Shown: piece by piece, positions 36,399 through 45,797 of the stretch | Position numbering within the stretch: the stretch's first letter is position 1 | Layout of the letters: each line of letters opens with the position of its first letter | From: Candidatus Dadabacteria bacterium | Lineage (GTDB): Bacteria; Desulfobacterota_D; UBA1144; Nemesobacterales; Nemesobacteraceae | Reading direction: 5' to 3' | Length of the DNA: 50,983 nt | Assembly (NCBI GenBank): GCA_022819805.1 | Contig: JAJEGO010000008.1 | Span: forward strand, 1-50,983 | Position numbers and translations under genes: made by a program | Notes under the pieces: generated by a model | Told to the model about the DNA's origin: nothing | Seen by the model: only the letters and a program-made list of their open reading frames with translations | Databases searched by the model: none

Positions 36399-36463
36399 CT
36401 AAGACTGCCCTCTTTTTTTCGAACTCGTCCCCGAATTTCCTCACTATTGATTCAATGGGCATG
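36399..36463 (-). pseudogene. Displaced copy of nuoF 3' end
   Basis: This 65-bp stretch matches the nuoF 3' end and the base pairs just past it (38386-38458) at 60 of 65 aligned positions by hand, apart from an 8-nt gap. Read on the minus strand it begins MPIESIVRKFGDEFE, the C-terminus of NuoF with one amino-acid change, and then goes out of frame because of the gap. Upstream of the ATG the similarity ends. The two copies lie in the same direction, one on each side of the SulP gene. Confidence 0.8.
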
Positions 36464-36527
36464 AAGTCAAGCTGAGCCCTAGCTCACCGCCTTCGACGTT
36501 TTGCACTCTTCATTTACGCGGCACCGT

Positions 36528-38210
36528 TCATCCTTCCTCGCTGAGCTTCGTTCCATCGGCACTGCATTCGTGGAGGAGATCCTTAGACAACTGCTTCGCC
36601 TCATCAAGACTGTCCACGAAGTGTCCAGCAGGGACACGGCGGAAGACTTCGAGAGATTGCAGCGTCCTGGCAACGTCACCAGACAGGCCCGATACAACGC
36701 AGGCAGTGTCGTCGTCGATGGCAGCTTGGACAAGTTCCTCGATCGCCAGTGCGGCGCTATCGTCCACACCGGTGGTCTCGGAAAAATCGAGGATGATGAT
36801 GTCGTGATCCTCGATGTCCGCAGCAATCACTCGGGTCAGTTCGTTTGCGGAAGCGATCGAGAAACTTCCCCTCAACTTGATGAGTCCGACCGGCAGGTCG
36901 TAGGGATCGATGTCTTCCAGAGACGAAAAAGACTCGAGATCCAAGAGTGGTACAGAAACCACGCTTTGCAGTTCGCTACGCGCCAAGTCTCTTGAGTGCA
37001 CAACACCCGCCGCGATCAAACCGAGTGCGACGGCGGTAACTAAATCGACAAACACGGTCACAAGCAAGGTGAGGAGCATTACAAGAACGTACTCAAGGCG
37101 GATCGCCCGCAGGTGGACGACGAAGCGCCAGTCAATAATATCCCAACCGACTTTAATAAGAATGCCGCCCAGAGCAGCGAGCGGGATTGGTTCGGCAATC
37201 CAGCCGAAACCGAGCAGCAGGCCGAGCAGGAGAACCGCGGCCAGGGCACCCGCCAGCGGGCTGCGCCCGCCGGCCCGGATACTGGTAACGGTACCCATAG
37301 TGGCACCTGCCCCCGGCAACGCACCTAGAACACCGGCCGCCAGATTGCCGAGGCCTTGCCCCACGAGCTCCCTGTTGGGATTGTGACGTGTGCGGGTCTG
37401 GGAGTCCGCTACCAACGAGGTCAGCAGGCTGTCGATGGAACCGAGAAGCCCGAGGATCAGTGCCAGCTCCACAAAACTCCCGATCAGGCCCCATTCCATC
37501 TGCGGTGCCTGGAACACAGGCAGGCCCATAGGAATCGCACCGATGGTTCGTGCCTCGGTGAGCCCAAAGAACGCAACGCAGGTGCCAATCACCAAGGCGG
37601 CCAGCAACGGGGGCAGGAAGCGTCGTATCCGGCGGGGCCAGAAAACGCAGACAGCCAAGGCGGTCAACCCAACGACGAGATCGTGCGGATTGGGATTGGC
37701 AATGGCATCCGGCCAAGCCGTGATCTGGACAAGTGGCCCTCCCGGAACCGGATCGGCACCGAGAATGGTCAGGATTTGGAGAATTATGATAATTGTGCCG
37801 ATTCCGGTCATGAAGCCGGAAATCACGGAGTAGGGAGTATAACTCACAAAGGTGCCGACCCGGAGGAATCCCAGGGAGATCTGTATCAGACCGGCCAGCA
37901 TTACGATAGTGAAGGCGGTCGCCAGACTGTCGGCATACAGGGTGACAATCGCAGCCATGGCGATAGTCATCGGACCGGTGGGACCGGATATCTGCGAAGG
38001 CGTACCGCCGAACACGGCAGCAAAAAATCCCACCGCAGCGGCTCCGTAGATTCCAGCGACCGGCCCGAGCCCAGAGGCAACGCCAAAAGCCAACGCCATC
38101 GGCAGCATTACAATCGCGGAAGCAACACCACCGAATACGTCACCCAGAAGAGTGGACCTAATCGACGAGAAAAAAGAAAAAATCCCCTCTTCTTTCCCGA
38201 ACAATTTCAA
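36528..38210 (-). CDS. SulP-family anion permease with STAS domain
   Basis: A 560-residue transporter of the SulP/SLC26 family, moving sulfate, bicarbonate or similar anions. The core SulP region has GDVFGGVASAIVMLPMALAFG and SGPTGPMTIAMAAIV; the C-terminal STAS domain spans about 440-555 with LDFSETTGVDDSAALAI. About 10-12 membrane helices. The start is TTG, with AAGGAGG 4 bp before it. The gene is more GC-rich and differs in codon style from neighbours, and sits inside a direct duplication of the nuoF 3' end, suggesting acquisition. Confidence 0.92.
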   Translation of the reverse strand: MKLFGKEEGIFSFFSSIRSTLLGDVFGGVASAIVMLPMALAFGVASGLGPVAGIYGAAAVGFFAAVFGGTPSQISGPTGPMTIAMAAIVTLYADSLATAFTIVMLAGLIQISLGFLRVGTFVSYTPYSVISGFMTGIGTIIIILQILTILGADPVPGGPLVQITAWPDAIANPNPHDLVVGLTALAVCVFWPRRIRRFLPPLLAALVIGTCVAFFGLTEARTIGAIPMGLPVFQAPQMEWGLIGSFVELALILGLLGSIDSLLTSLVADSQTRTRHNPNRELVGQGLGNLAAGVLGALPGAGATMGTVTSIRAGGRSPLAGALAAVLLLGLLLGFGWIAEPIPLAALGGILIKVGWDIIDWRFVVHLRAIRLEYVLVMLLTLLVTVFVDLVTAVALGLIAAGVVHSRDLARSELQSVVSVPLLDLESFSSLEDIDPYDLPVGLIKLRGSFSIASANELTRVIAADIEDHDIIILDFSETTGVDDSAALAIEELVQAAIDDDTACVVSGLSGDVARTLQSLEVFRRVPAGHFVDSLDEAKQLSKDLLHECSADGTKLSEEG

Positions 38211-38385
38211 GCTGCCTCCTTTTTCGGCAGCTTCACATCCAAACCGTAATAAACTTCATCAGGAATACGCCTCCCAATGCCCTGATGACGCCGAAATTCG
38301 TTTGAAATCTACTCTACCTCCCCATACGACTCTTTGTTCTCTAACCGGCCCGTTAGCTTTTAGCTGGTATTTTGAACCAGGAGCG

Positions 38386-38458
38386 CTAAGAATGTCCTCT
38401 TTTTATATGCTCTTCGAACTCGTCCCTGAATTTTCTCACTATCGATTCAATGGGCATG
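38386..38458 (-). repeat. nuoF-end direct repeat (functional copy)
   Basis: This is the intact partner of the 65-bp repeat at 36399-36463. It contains the last 24 codons and stop of nuoF. Between the copies lie about 1.9 kb with the single SulP gene. No integrase gene is present. Confidence 0.8.
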
Positions 38459-39642
38459 GCGCAGCCGTCGGCAAGGGCGCATATGGTCGTTCCCCTCATC
38501 TGCGAGCACGCGTCAAGTATTATGTCGAGGTGCTCAATAGCCCCCTTACCTTCGTCAATCTCCCTAAGTATCTTCTCAAGCCACCATGTCCCTTCTCTGC
38601 ACTGAACGCACTGTCCGCAAGACTCGTCCCTGTAGAAATGAGCAAGATTCTGGGCTACCTTGATCATGCTCACCGTTTCGTCCATCACCGTTACTCCCGC
38701 AGTTCCAAGCATGGAACCCGCAGCCGCCACGGTATCGAAATCCATAGCAATATCCAGTTCATCCGCAGAGAAAACAGCTGAAGAAGAACCACCGGGAGAA
38801 ACAGCCTTGATTTTTCTTCCCCCGGGAATTCCGCCGCCGTACTCCTCAATCAACTCAAGAAGGTTTATCCCGAGGGGAAGTTCGTAAAGCCCGGGATTGT
38901 TTACATGCCCGCTTAACCCGAAAATCTTGGTTCCGGTGTTTCTGGGAGTCCCTATTGAAGCAAACCAGTCCGCCCCGTTGTTTATTATATGGGGAACGCA
39001 AGCAAGCGTCTCCACGTTGTTAACTATGGTGGGACAGCCGAAAAGGCCTATCTGGGCCGGGAAAGGGGGCTTAGGCCTTGGCTCTCCCTTTTTTCCCTCT
39101 ATCGACTCAAGAAGGCCGGTTTCCTCTCCGCATATGTAGGCACCGGCGCCGATGTAGAGCTTCATATCAAGATCAAAACCGCTTAGGAGTATATTTTCGC
39201 CGAGATAGCCGTGCTCATAAGCTTCATCTATGGCCTGCTGTATCCTTTTGGCTCCGTACGGCATCTCTCCCCTTATGTATATGTAGGCCTTGTGGGAGCG
39301 GATAGCGTAGCAGGCGATTATTATGCCCTCGATCATCTGGTGAGGATCTCTCTCCAGAATTTCCCTGTCCTTGAAGCTTCCGGGTTCACTCTCATCGGCG
39401 TTGCAGCAGAGATAAACGGGCTTCTTTGAATCTGGCGGGATGAAGTTCCACTTTATTCCCGCCGGAAATCCCGCCCCTCCCCTTCCGCGGAGACCCGATT
39501 TCTTAACCATGTCTGTTATCTCCGCGGGAGCTATGCCGAGTGCTTTTCTGAGGGCTGAATATCCGCCCGAGGACAGGTAGGACTCTATGGTGTAGGAGTT
39601 GTGCCTGTCAACATAATTTCTTATGATTCTCTGCTCGGGCAT
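38386..39642 (-). CDS. nuoF: NADH-quinone oxidoreductase subunit F
   Basis: NuoF binds NADH and FMN at the tip of complex I. The 418-residue protein has GLRGRGGAGFPAGIKW and NADESEPGSFKDREI for NADH/FMN and the [4Fe-4S] ligand set ESCGQCVQCREGTWW. It stands alone: nuoE and nuoG, normally adjacent, are absent on either side, so either the other subunits are elsewhere or NuoF serves another diaphorase complex. Its 3' end is duplicated beyond the SulP gene. No ribosome site is evident before the ATG. Confidence 0.94.
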   Translation of the reverse strand: MPEQRIIRNYVDRHNSYTIESYLSSGGYSALRKALGIAPAEITDMVKKSGLRGRGGAGFPAGIKWNFIPPDSKKPVYLCCNADESEPGSFKDREILERDPHQMIEGIIIACYAIRSHKAYIYIRGEMPYGAKRIQQAIDEAYEHGYLGENILLSGFDLDMKLYIGAGAYICGEETGLLESIEGKKGEPRPKPPFPAQIGLFGCPTIVNNVETLACVPHIINNGADWFASIGTPRNTGTKIFGLSGHVNNPGLYELPLGINLLELIEEYGGGIPGGRKIKAVSPGGSSSAVFSADELDIAMDFDTVAAAGSMLGTAGVTVMDETVSMIKVAQNLAHFYRDESCGQCVQCREGTWWLEKILREIDEGKGAIEHLDIILDACSQMRGTTICALADGCAMPIESIVRKFRDEFEEHIKRGHS

Positions 39643-39770
39643 TTTAGAGTCCGGTTAAAGCAGTTTCTTAACGGAAAAAAGGATAAGTACGGATAAATAT
39701 TAAATGCGATTGCCGGGATTTTTCAAGGAAAAACGGAAAAAATAAGACCGGGCGGAAAAAAGCCTCGCGT

Positions 39771-40985
39771 TCACTGCGTCTGGGCTGCTTTTTCCTCAAG
39801 GAGCATGTCCGCCGCATACTTCGCAAACGACATTGAGGAGGTAAAGGCGGGCGATATCGTGTTTAGAACGTGAAGACTGTCTCCTTCCTTGTGAACAATG
39901 TAGTCCATGACGAGTTTTTTCTCCCTCCAGTCCACAAGCTGCGAGCGGATACCGGTTTTCGCTGAGGAGACAAGATGACGGGGCGCAAGCCCGGGAACCA
40001 GCTTTTTAGCCTCGGAGTAGAAATGTCGCCCCAGATATTTCTTTGCCTCAGATAACGCGTTTGCCCTGAAGCCACTGTCGCTCATGAACATCGACGCGTT
40101 TCTGTAGATAAAGCGAAACGACTCGAGTCCCAGGTCCTCAAGAAATCCGTAGCTTTCTCTCCCGAGAACCGGCACGGCTGTAGGGCCGATAAAGACACGC
40201 CCAGAGGTGCTCCTTGTAAAGTGCACCCCCAGAAAAGGCATCCTCGCGTCGGGAACCGGGTAGATATTGCCGCGGACAAGATGGGAGCTTTTCTTCGTAA
40301 GCTCCCTGTAGGAACCCATAAAAGGAATCGACCTGTATCTAAGACCCACTTCGAAGTGACTAGCTACCACATCCGCGTGGAGTCCCGCGGCGTTTATGAG
40401 TTTCCCGTAATTTATGTCTCCCTTGCTCGTATGAGCAACGCGGCCTTCTTTTTTTCCGACAAAAGTCGTATCAAAAAGGACACGGACTTTCCCAGTTCCC
40501 TCAATTTTTGAGTAAAGAGCCTCAAGAACGCCCAGAGGATCAAACACGGATGTCGAAGGAGAATATATCGCCTTCTCAAACGTAGCGGCGTGCGGCTCTA
40601 TATCCGCAAGCTCTTTTTCATCAATAAAATACGACTCCACGCCGTTTCTCTGTGCTCTCTGCTGAAGCGCCTCGAGTCCTTCAAGCTTCTCCTCTGAGTC
40701 CGCCACGATGACCTTGCCGCACTCAGATATCGCAACTCCGTTTTCCCGGCAGAAATCCCTCATCAGCCGGTTTCCCTCAATGCAGTACCTTGCCTTGAGA
40801 GAATCGGGCGTATAATAGATCCCGGCATGTAGAACGCCGCTGTTTCGACCGCTTGAGTGGGCCCCCAGATTTTTTTCTTTTTCCAGAACAAGGATGTTCC
40901 CACAACCGCGCAGAAGGAGTTCGTTTGCGATAGTAAGACCCACAATTCCTCCGCCAACTATAAGAAAATCGCAGCTTTTCTCCAT
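39771..40985 (-). CDS. lhgO: L-2-hydroxyglutarate oxidase
   Basis: A 404-residue FAD-dependent oxidase of the DAO superfamily, converting L-2-hydroxyglutarate to 2-oxoglutarate and feeding electrons to the quinone pool. The Rossmann motif DFLIVGGGIVGLTIANELL is at the N-terminus, and GRNSGVLHAGIYY is a signature of the LhgO/L2HGDH group. Start ATG 40985 lies directly before the Rossmann segment; longer frames upstream are not supported. Divergent from carD. Confidence 0.9.
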   Translation of the reverse strand: MEKSCDFLIVGGGIVGLTIANELLLRGCGNILVLEKEKNLGAHSSGRNSGVLHAGIYYTPDSLKARYCIEGNRLMRDFCRENGVAISECGKVIVADSEEKLEGLEALQQRAQRNGVESYFIDEKELADIEPHAATFEKAIYSPSTSVFDPLGVLEALYSKIEGTGKVRVLFDTTFVGKKEGRVAHTSKGDINYGKLINAAGLHADVVASHFEVGLRYRSIPFMGSYRELTKKSSHLVRGNIYPVPDARMPFLGVHFTRSTSGRVFIGPTAVPVLGRESYGFLEDLGLESFRFIYRNASMFMSDSGFRANALSEAKKYLGRHFYSEAKKLVPGLAPRHLVSSAKTGIRSQLVDWREKKLVMDYIVHKEGDSLHVLNTISPAFTSSMSFAKYAADMLLEEKAAQTQ

Positions 40986-41050
40986 TATTCCAACCCTTCT
41001 AACCCGTTTTCTGGTAAATCGGCCGTAAATCAGGTATAGTGTTTGTTTTG

Positions 41051-41056
41051 TATAAC
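41051..41056 (+). promoter_or_regulatory. -10 box close to carD start
   Basis: TATAAC at 41051-41056 is followed by ATG at 41065. The mRNA would be nearly leaderless. No strong -35 is found. Confidence 0.4.
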
Positions 41057-41064
41057 TTAATAAA

Positions 41065-41562
41065 ATGAGCAAAAAATTTAAAGCCGGTCAAAACGCCGTG
41101 TATCCCGTACATGGGGTAGTTGAGGTCCAGGGAGTTGAGGAAAAAGAGATACTCGGTTCAAGAAAATCCTTCTACATTCTTAACGTTCTTGAAAGCAATG
41201 TAAAGCTCATGGTTCCCACCGACAACATCAACTCCGTTGGTTTAAGGCCCGTAGTGCCGAGAAAAGAAGTAAAGAAAATCCTTGACATACTAAGGGAAGA
41301 AGACGGCGAAATACCCAAACTGGGCGTGCAGAGCTGGAACAAGAGATACAAGGAGTACGCCGACAAGGTTAAAAGCGGCGACATATACGAAATAGCCAGA
41401 GTGCTAAGGGACATACATCACCTGAAGAAGGTAAAAAACCTGTCATTCGGCGAGAAAAGAATAATGGAAAACGCCCTCTCCCATGTGGTTAAGGAACTCT
41501 CCATAGCGCTTCGGAAGAAAGAGGGAGACGTAAGCAGCCAGATAGAGGAGATCTTCTCCTAA
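41065..41562 (+). CDS. carD: CarD-family transcription regulator
   Basis: A 165-residue protein of the CarD/CdnL family, which binds the RNA polymerase beta subunit and stabilises open promoter complexes. The N-terminal RID domain (QNAVYPVHGVVEVQGVEEKE) is followed by a helical C-terminal domain (about 80-165). Length is near the family norm of 160. It is divergent from lhgO and converges on a phosphodiesterase gene with 6 bp between the stops. Confidence 0.92.
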   Translation: MSKKFKAGQNAVYPVHGVVEVQGVEEKEILGSRKSFYILNVLESNVKLMVPTDNINSVGLRPVVPRKEVKKILDILREEDGEIPKLGVQSWNKRYKEYADKVKSGDIYEIARVLRDIHHLKKVKNLSFGEKRIMENALSHVVKELSIALRKKEGDVSSQIEEIFS

Positions 41563-41568
41563 AACCAC

Positions 41569-42987
41569 TCACCCAAGAATATCCCTTCCGTCAACACCCC
41601 GGGGAACGTCAAGCCCAAGATATCGGACGATGCTCGTGAATATATCCGCAGTCCGTACGTAGTCGTGCTGCGCCGGTCGGCTCATGAGAATGGGTACCAC
41701 CATGTGTTCTTTGTGCAGGGAGCCGTGGGAACCGTGATGCTCAGGGTTCTCGTGGGTAGACCGAAGGTCATAGCCCGGTTTTGAACTCACCACCACGTCG
41801 CCGGTGCGAGGCGATTCGAAAAGCTGGAGAATCTGGAGAAGAGCATCAGGGTAATCAGAATCTACCGTGAGTTGAAGCGACTCCAAGGTATCCATCTTCT
41901 TTGAGGAAAAACCGTAGCCGAGAGGGTCGCCCGAAACATTGCTGTAGCAAATAAAACCTTTTTCATCCATGCTCACCAGAGCCTCTCCCCTAGGGTTTAC
42001 TATTTTTACCTCCCCGCCTGCCCCGCCGGTTCTGGCACATACAATATCCACTTCCGGACGGTTGGAGAGTTCATCCACCACATCCGCTATTTCTTCACAG
42101 CGCGTATGTCTTTTCCATCCATCGGAATTTTTAAAATAGTAATGCGCCATGGAGTTCCCCGAGACCATGACGGATGAATCAGCGTCTAAGTAATGCCTGA
42201 ACACGTTGGTGTAATAAAGCGGTTTAAAACCCCGTCTGCGAAGAAAACCCAGGGAATCGAAATGAGAATGCGTGGGCGTAAGACCGTGGTCGCTTCCCAC
42301 GACGAAGAGCGTATCGTCAAGTTCCCCTCGCTCTGCGATTTTTTCCGCTACAATCCCCACGTACCGGTCAAGTCTTCTGTAGGATTCCATAACCTTGTGG
42401 TGAAACGGATGGTAGCGGTGGGAGTAGGCATCTGCCGCGGTGAAAACACAGAAAACAAAACGCGGAGAACTCTTAAGAGAGTCAACCAGCATTCTTCCCG
42501 CGGCCTCTTCAACGTCGTCGCTTCTGTCCGTGAAGTGGCTTTTTACGACCAAGTAATACTTAAGATACTTGGTCTTGTTGTTCCCCGAGGGATTTATATC
42601 CCTGGTTATCTCGTTTAGGATGCTCACGCTTCCCGGAACCAGACCGAAAAGCGTCGGGGAATCGCTTTCTATGTCCCGGTTGATAAGGGCCGCCTGGGGA
42701 CCCGCGTAGCTTCTGAATCTTCGCAGGGAAAACGGGGTCTTATCGTAATACCTTCTGTCAAACCACCTTATGCCGGGGAGGTTGCACCTGCCTGGAAACT
42801 TGCCAAGAAGGTACGGAGTATAAGCCGGACCCGTTGTCGAGGGAAAAACCGTGATTCCCCTAAGAAATTTCCCCGGCTCCACGACATACTTCTGTATGTT
42901 CTCAAGTTCTCCTCTTCTGAAAAGTTCAGCAAAGACATCCAGCCTCGTACCATCGGCAAGAAAAAAAATGCATTTCCTTTTATCCAT
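41569..42987 (-). CDS. Type I phosphodiesterase/alkaline-phosphatase-fold hydrolase
   Basis: A 472-residue metal-dependent hydrolase of the alkaline phosphatase superfamily, nearest the nucleotide pyrophosphatase/phosphodiesterase branch. Motifs: FFLADGTR for a metal aspartate, the nucleophile FPSTTGPAYTPYLLG (Thr), TAADAYSHRYH, VVGSDHG and HGSHGSLH. The start ATG overlaps the glnE stop (TGATG), so it is coupled to glnE. No signal peptide, thus cytosolic. Substrate unknown; the operon with glnE and priA does not identify one. Confidence 0.85.
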   Translation of the reverse strand: MDKRKCIFFLADGTRLDVFAELFRRGELENIQKYVVEPGKFLRGITVFPSTTGPAYTPYLLGKFPGRCNLPGIRWFDRRYYDKTPFSLRRFRSYAGPQAALINRDIESDSPTLFGLVPGSVSILNEITRDINPSGNNKTKYLKYYLVVKSHFTDRSDDVEEAAGRMLVDSLKSSPRFVFCVFTAADAYSHRYHPFHHKVMESYRRLDRYVGIVAEKIAERGELDDTLFVVGSDHGLTPTHSHFDSLGFLRRRGFKPLYYTNVFRHYLDADSSVMVSGNSMAHYYFKNSDGWKRHTRCEEIADVVDELSNRPEVDIVCARTGGAGGEVKIVNPRGEALVSMDEKGFICYSNVSGDPLGYGFSSKKMDTLESLQLTVDSDYPDALLQILQLFESPRTGDVVVSSKPGYDLRSTHENPEHHGSHGSLHKEHMVVPILMSRPAQHDYVRTADIFTSIVRYLGLDVPRGVDGRDILG

Positions 42988-45791
42988 CAGGAGTTTCCCA
43001 GGAAATATTTGTTATAAATTCCCCTGATATCCCCGGTCACGCGCGCGTATTCGGACCTGAGAAAACCTCCCTCTCCACCGGAACCACCGAACTCAGGTGC
43101 CATCCGGTCAAAATCGCCCTGCGTGATTTCGTTCTTGCTTCTGTCGTTGAAAAGACTCAGCAGATTTCCCATTTTTCTTAAAAACAGATAGCCTTCGCTA
43201 AGCGTCAGGGCCTCGCCGCTTTTAATTAACCCGGCCCCGTAAAGCGCCCCGATAGCCTCCATGGTGTTTGCCGTTCTTAGATCGGGGTTTGCGGAACCAT
43301 GGGCAAGCTGGAGCATCTGGATGAGGAACTCAATGTCCACCAGCCCTCCCCTTCCCGTCTTTAGGTTAAACCTAGATTCCGTCTCGTTGGCGAGTTCTTT
43401 TTCGACCCTCCCGCGCAACCTGTGGATTTCCTTGGGAAAATCCGGAGCAATCTCTTTCGCATAAACGAAATTCTCTATGACTTTCATTACCTTCTCGCCT
43501 AGCGCACGGTTTCCCGCAACCGCCCGGGCCTTTACAAGAGCCTGCTTTTCCCAGATATCAGCACTTGATTTATGATATTCTTCAAAAGCCTCAAGTGAGC
43601 TAACAAGGGCACCCGAGTTTCCCGACGGACGAAGTTCCACATCCACCTTGTAGCAGAAGCTCTTGGAAGTGTAAACCGAGAGATTGGATATGAACCTCTG
43701 ACCGTACTTGGAGAAAAGCTCGTGGTCATCTCCCTCGTAAATGAAGATTATGTCAAGATCGGAAGCATAGCTCATTTCTTTTCCTCCGAGTTTGCCGAGC
43801 CCCAGGACAACCATTTTATCAAGAAGCTTCCTCTTTCTGGCAGAACACTTAAGAGAATACTTGGCAAGCTCAAGGCTTGAGTCCATTACCACGTCTGCCA
43901 CCATCGACAGATATTTCCCCACGTAGATCGGTTCCAAGTCCTCGGAAAGTTCCTTGAAGCAAAGTTTAAGGGACTCAATGTGCTTGAAGCTTCGAAGGGC
44001 GTTGAGTTTGTCCTCAAAGAATTCCTCTTCCGAAACGGCTTCTCCGAGAGCCTGCGCCATGGCATCTTTCGAATCGTAAAACTGCGTCACGTCCTTCAGT
44101 ATGATGGAGTCAAGATACTCGGGGTGCCTGATAAGAAAATTAGACAGCATTCCGCCTCTTGAAAAGAGTCTGGAGAGCAGAGGAATGATTTTTGGGTTTT
44201 CAGTCAGAAGAAAGTAGACCGACGTCCTGGAACCCAGACCGGAGATAAATCTTTCAAGATTTAAAAGCGCAGAGTCCTGATTGCTAAGCTTGATTATGTT
44301 TGAGAGAAAAGCCGGTATCACTTTTCTCGAAAGCATCCTTCCCCTTTCCGTGAGTCCGGCCCTTTGGGGATTCATGAGGCTCGATATTATTTCGATCGCA
44401 TCGTCCGGTGCCGAGAACCCGAGATTTCCAAGGGTCGAAATCGCTTCCTCGCGGTTTACATTTCCTTCGGCCATAAAATCTGCCACCTCCCAGAATTCCC
44501 TGCCTTTTTCCTCAAGCTCCACCCCGGGATCGAAGAACAGGTTCCCGCAGTTCTTCACGACAAGCGAGGTTGTCTCTTCGTAAGCAGCCTCGAAGTCCGC
44601 CGTCCTTTCAAAACCCATCCTCCTTGAGAGTCTGGCGAGCGAACTCTCCTCCGTGGGAATGCTGTGCGTCTGAAGTTCATCCCAGAGCTGAATCGAATGC
44701 TCCACTTTTCTAAGAAAAAGATAGCAGTGCTCCATCTCTTCCTTTACCTGTTTTGTTATAAAACCCGTCGCTTCCATGGCCCCGAGAGCATCAAGAGTAT
44801 TCATAAGCCCCCTGAGCTTCTTCACCGCCCCACCGCTCATAAGCTGGGTCGCCTGCACGAAAAACTCGATATCCCTTATTCCTCCCCTGCCGAGCTTCAC
44901 GTCGTTTTCCTTCCGGATGCCCTCGAGACGAATCTTCATGTCCTTGAGATCCTCTATGGATTCGTAATCAAGCAGCTTGCGGTATATTATCGGCTCAAGT
45001 TCCCCGAGGAACTCGCGACCGAGTTTAAGATCCCCGGCAACCGGAGTCGCCTTGAGCAGAACCGCTCTCTCCCAAGTCTCGGCCCAGTGGTAATAATGAT
45101 CAAGGGCCGCGTCAATCGACACCGCGACGGGACTCATTGCGCCCCCAGGGCGTAGACCCAGGTCGACTCTGTAGAGAAAACCGCCGGGGGTGACGGAGCT
45201 TATCGTTCTGGTAACTGACGAGGAAAGCGTGAATATCTGTTCGGCGTAGCTCTCGCTTTTGTAGAGATAAACGAGATCTATATCGGAACTGAGGTTAAGG
45301 AGTCTTCCGCCCAGTTTCCCCATGCCAAGCACCACGAACTCAAATTGGTCTCCGTCCTCGATTCGAGACCTGTAGAAATCAAGCACCGCCCTGACCACGG
45401 AACTGGCTAGGTCGGAAATCTCCTCCATGGTCTGGCGAAACGTGCAGAGACCCAGAACTTCCCTGTAGATTATTCTCGAGAGTTCCGTGTACTTGTACCC
45501 CTTGAGTCTTTCCGAGAACCTCTCTGAGCCCTTCGAATTCCTCACAATCGAGGCAAGCGGAGCTCGGTGGGAAGAAATCGTTTTTTTTCTCCCGAGGGCC
45601 TTTTCATTAGTAAGTACGTTTAGCGCACGGGGATTTCTTATGATTGAATTGCCGAGGAATCTGCTGTGCGAAGAGATGACGCGTAGGATTCTTTCCTTTT
45701 CCGCGGAGAGTCTGCCGTTTATCTCCTGGAATCTTTCAACGGTTAAGCGCGCGTTTTCCTCGTCGGGAAGAAGGGTTTTCTTTTTCATCAA
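42987..45791 (-). CDS. glnE: Glutamine synthetase adenylyltransferase/deadenylase
   Basis: GlnE adds AMP to glutamine synthetase or removes it, according to PII state. The 934-residue protein has both nucleotidyltransferase cores: GMGKLGGRLLNLSSDIDLVYLY (N-terminal, deadenylase) and GLGKLGGKEMSYASDLDIIFIY (C-terminal, adenylyltransferase), each with GxDxD metal residues. Length matches the family (about 950). It ends overlapping the phosphodiesterase gene by one base and begins 6 bp after priA, giving the operon priA-glnE-phosphodiesterase. Confidence 0.96.
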   Translation of the reverse strand: MMKKKTLLPDEENARLTVERFQEINGRLSAEKERILRVISSHSRFLGNSIIRNPRALNVLTNEKALGRKKTISSHRAPLASIVRNSKGSERFSERLKGYKYTELSRIIYREVLGLCTFRQTMEEISDLASSVVRAVLDFYRSRIEDGDQFEFVVLGMGKLGGRLLNLSSDIDLVYLYKSESYAEQIFTLSSSVTRTISSVTPGGFLYRVDLGLRPGGAMSPVAVSIDAALDHYYHWAETWERAVLLKATPVAGDLKLGREFLGELEPIIYRKLLDYESIEDLKDMKIRLEGIRKENDVKLGRGGIRDIEFFVQATQLMSGGAVKKLRGLMNTLDALGAMEATGFITKQVKEEMEHCYLFLRKVEHSIQLWDELQTHSIPTEESSLARLSRRMGFERTADFEAAYEETTSLVVKNCGNLFFDPGVELEEKGREFWEVADFMAEGNVNREEAISTLGNLGFSAPDDAIEIISSLMNPQRAGLTERGRMLSRKVIPAFLSNIIKLSNQDSALLNLERFISGLGSRTSVYFLLTENPKIIPLLSRLFSRGGMLSNFLIRHPEYLDSIILKDVTQFYDSKDAMAQALGEAVSEEEFFEDKLNALRSFKHIESLKLCFKELSEDLEPIYVGKYLSMVADVVMDSSLELAKYSLKCSARKRKLLDKMVVLGLGKLGGKEMSYASDLDIIFIYEGDDHELFSKYGQRFISNLSVYTSKSFCYKVDVELRPSGNSGALVSSLEAFEEYHKSSADIWEKQALVKARAVAGNRALGEKVMKVIENFVYAKEIAPDFPKEIHRLRGRVEKELANETESRFNLKTGRGGLVDIEFLIQMLQLAHGSANPDLRTANTMEAIGALYGAGLIKSGEALTLSEGYLFLRKMGNLLSLFNDRSKNEITQGDFDRMAPEFGGSGGEGGFLRSEYARVTGDIRGIYNKYFLGNS

Positions 45792-45797
45792 ACCGGG

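Noticed and set aside
36501-38249. Several long plus-strand reading frames opposite the SulP gene
   Set aside because: They have Arg/Pro/Gly-biased translations without domains and mirror the GC-rich coding strand of SulP.
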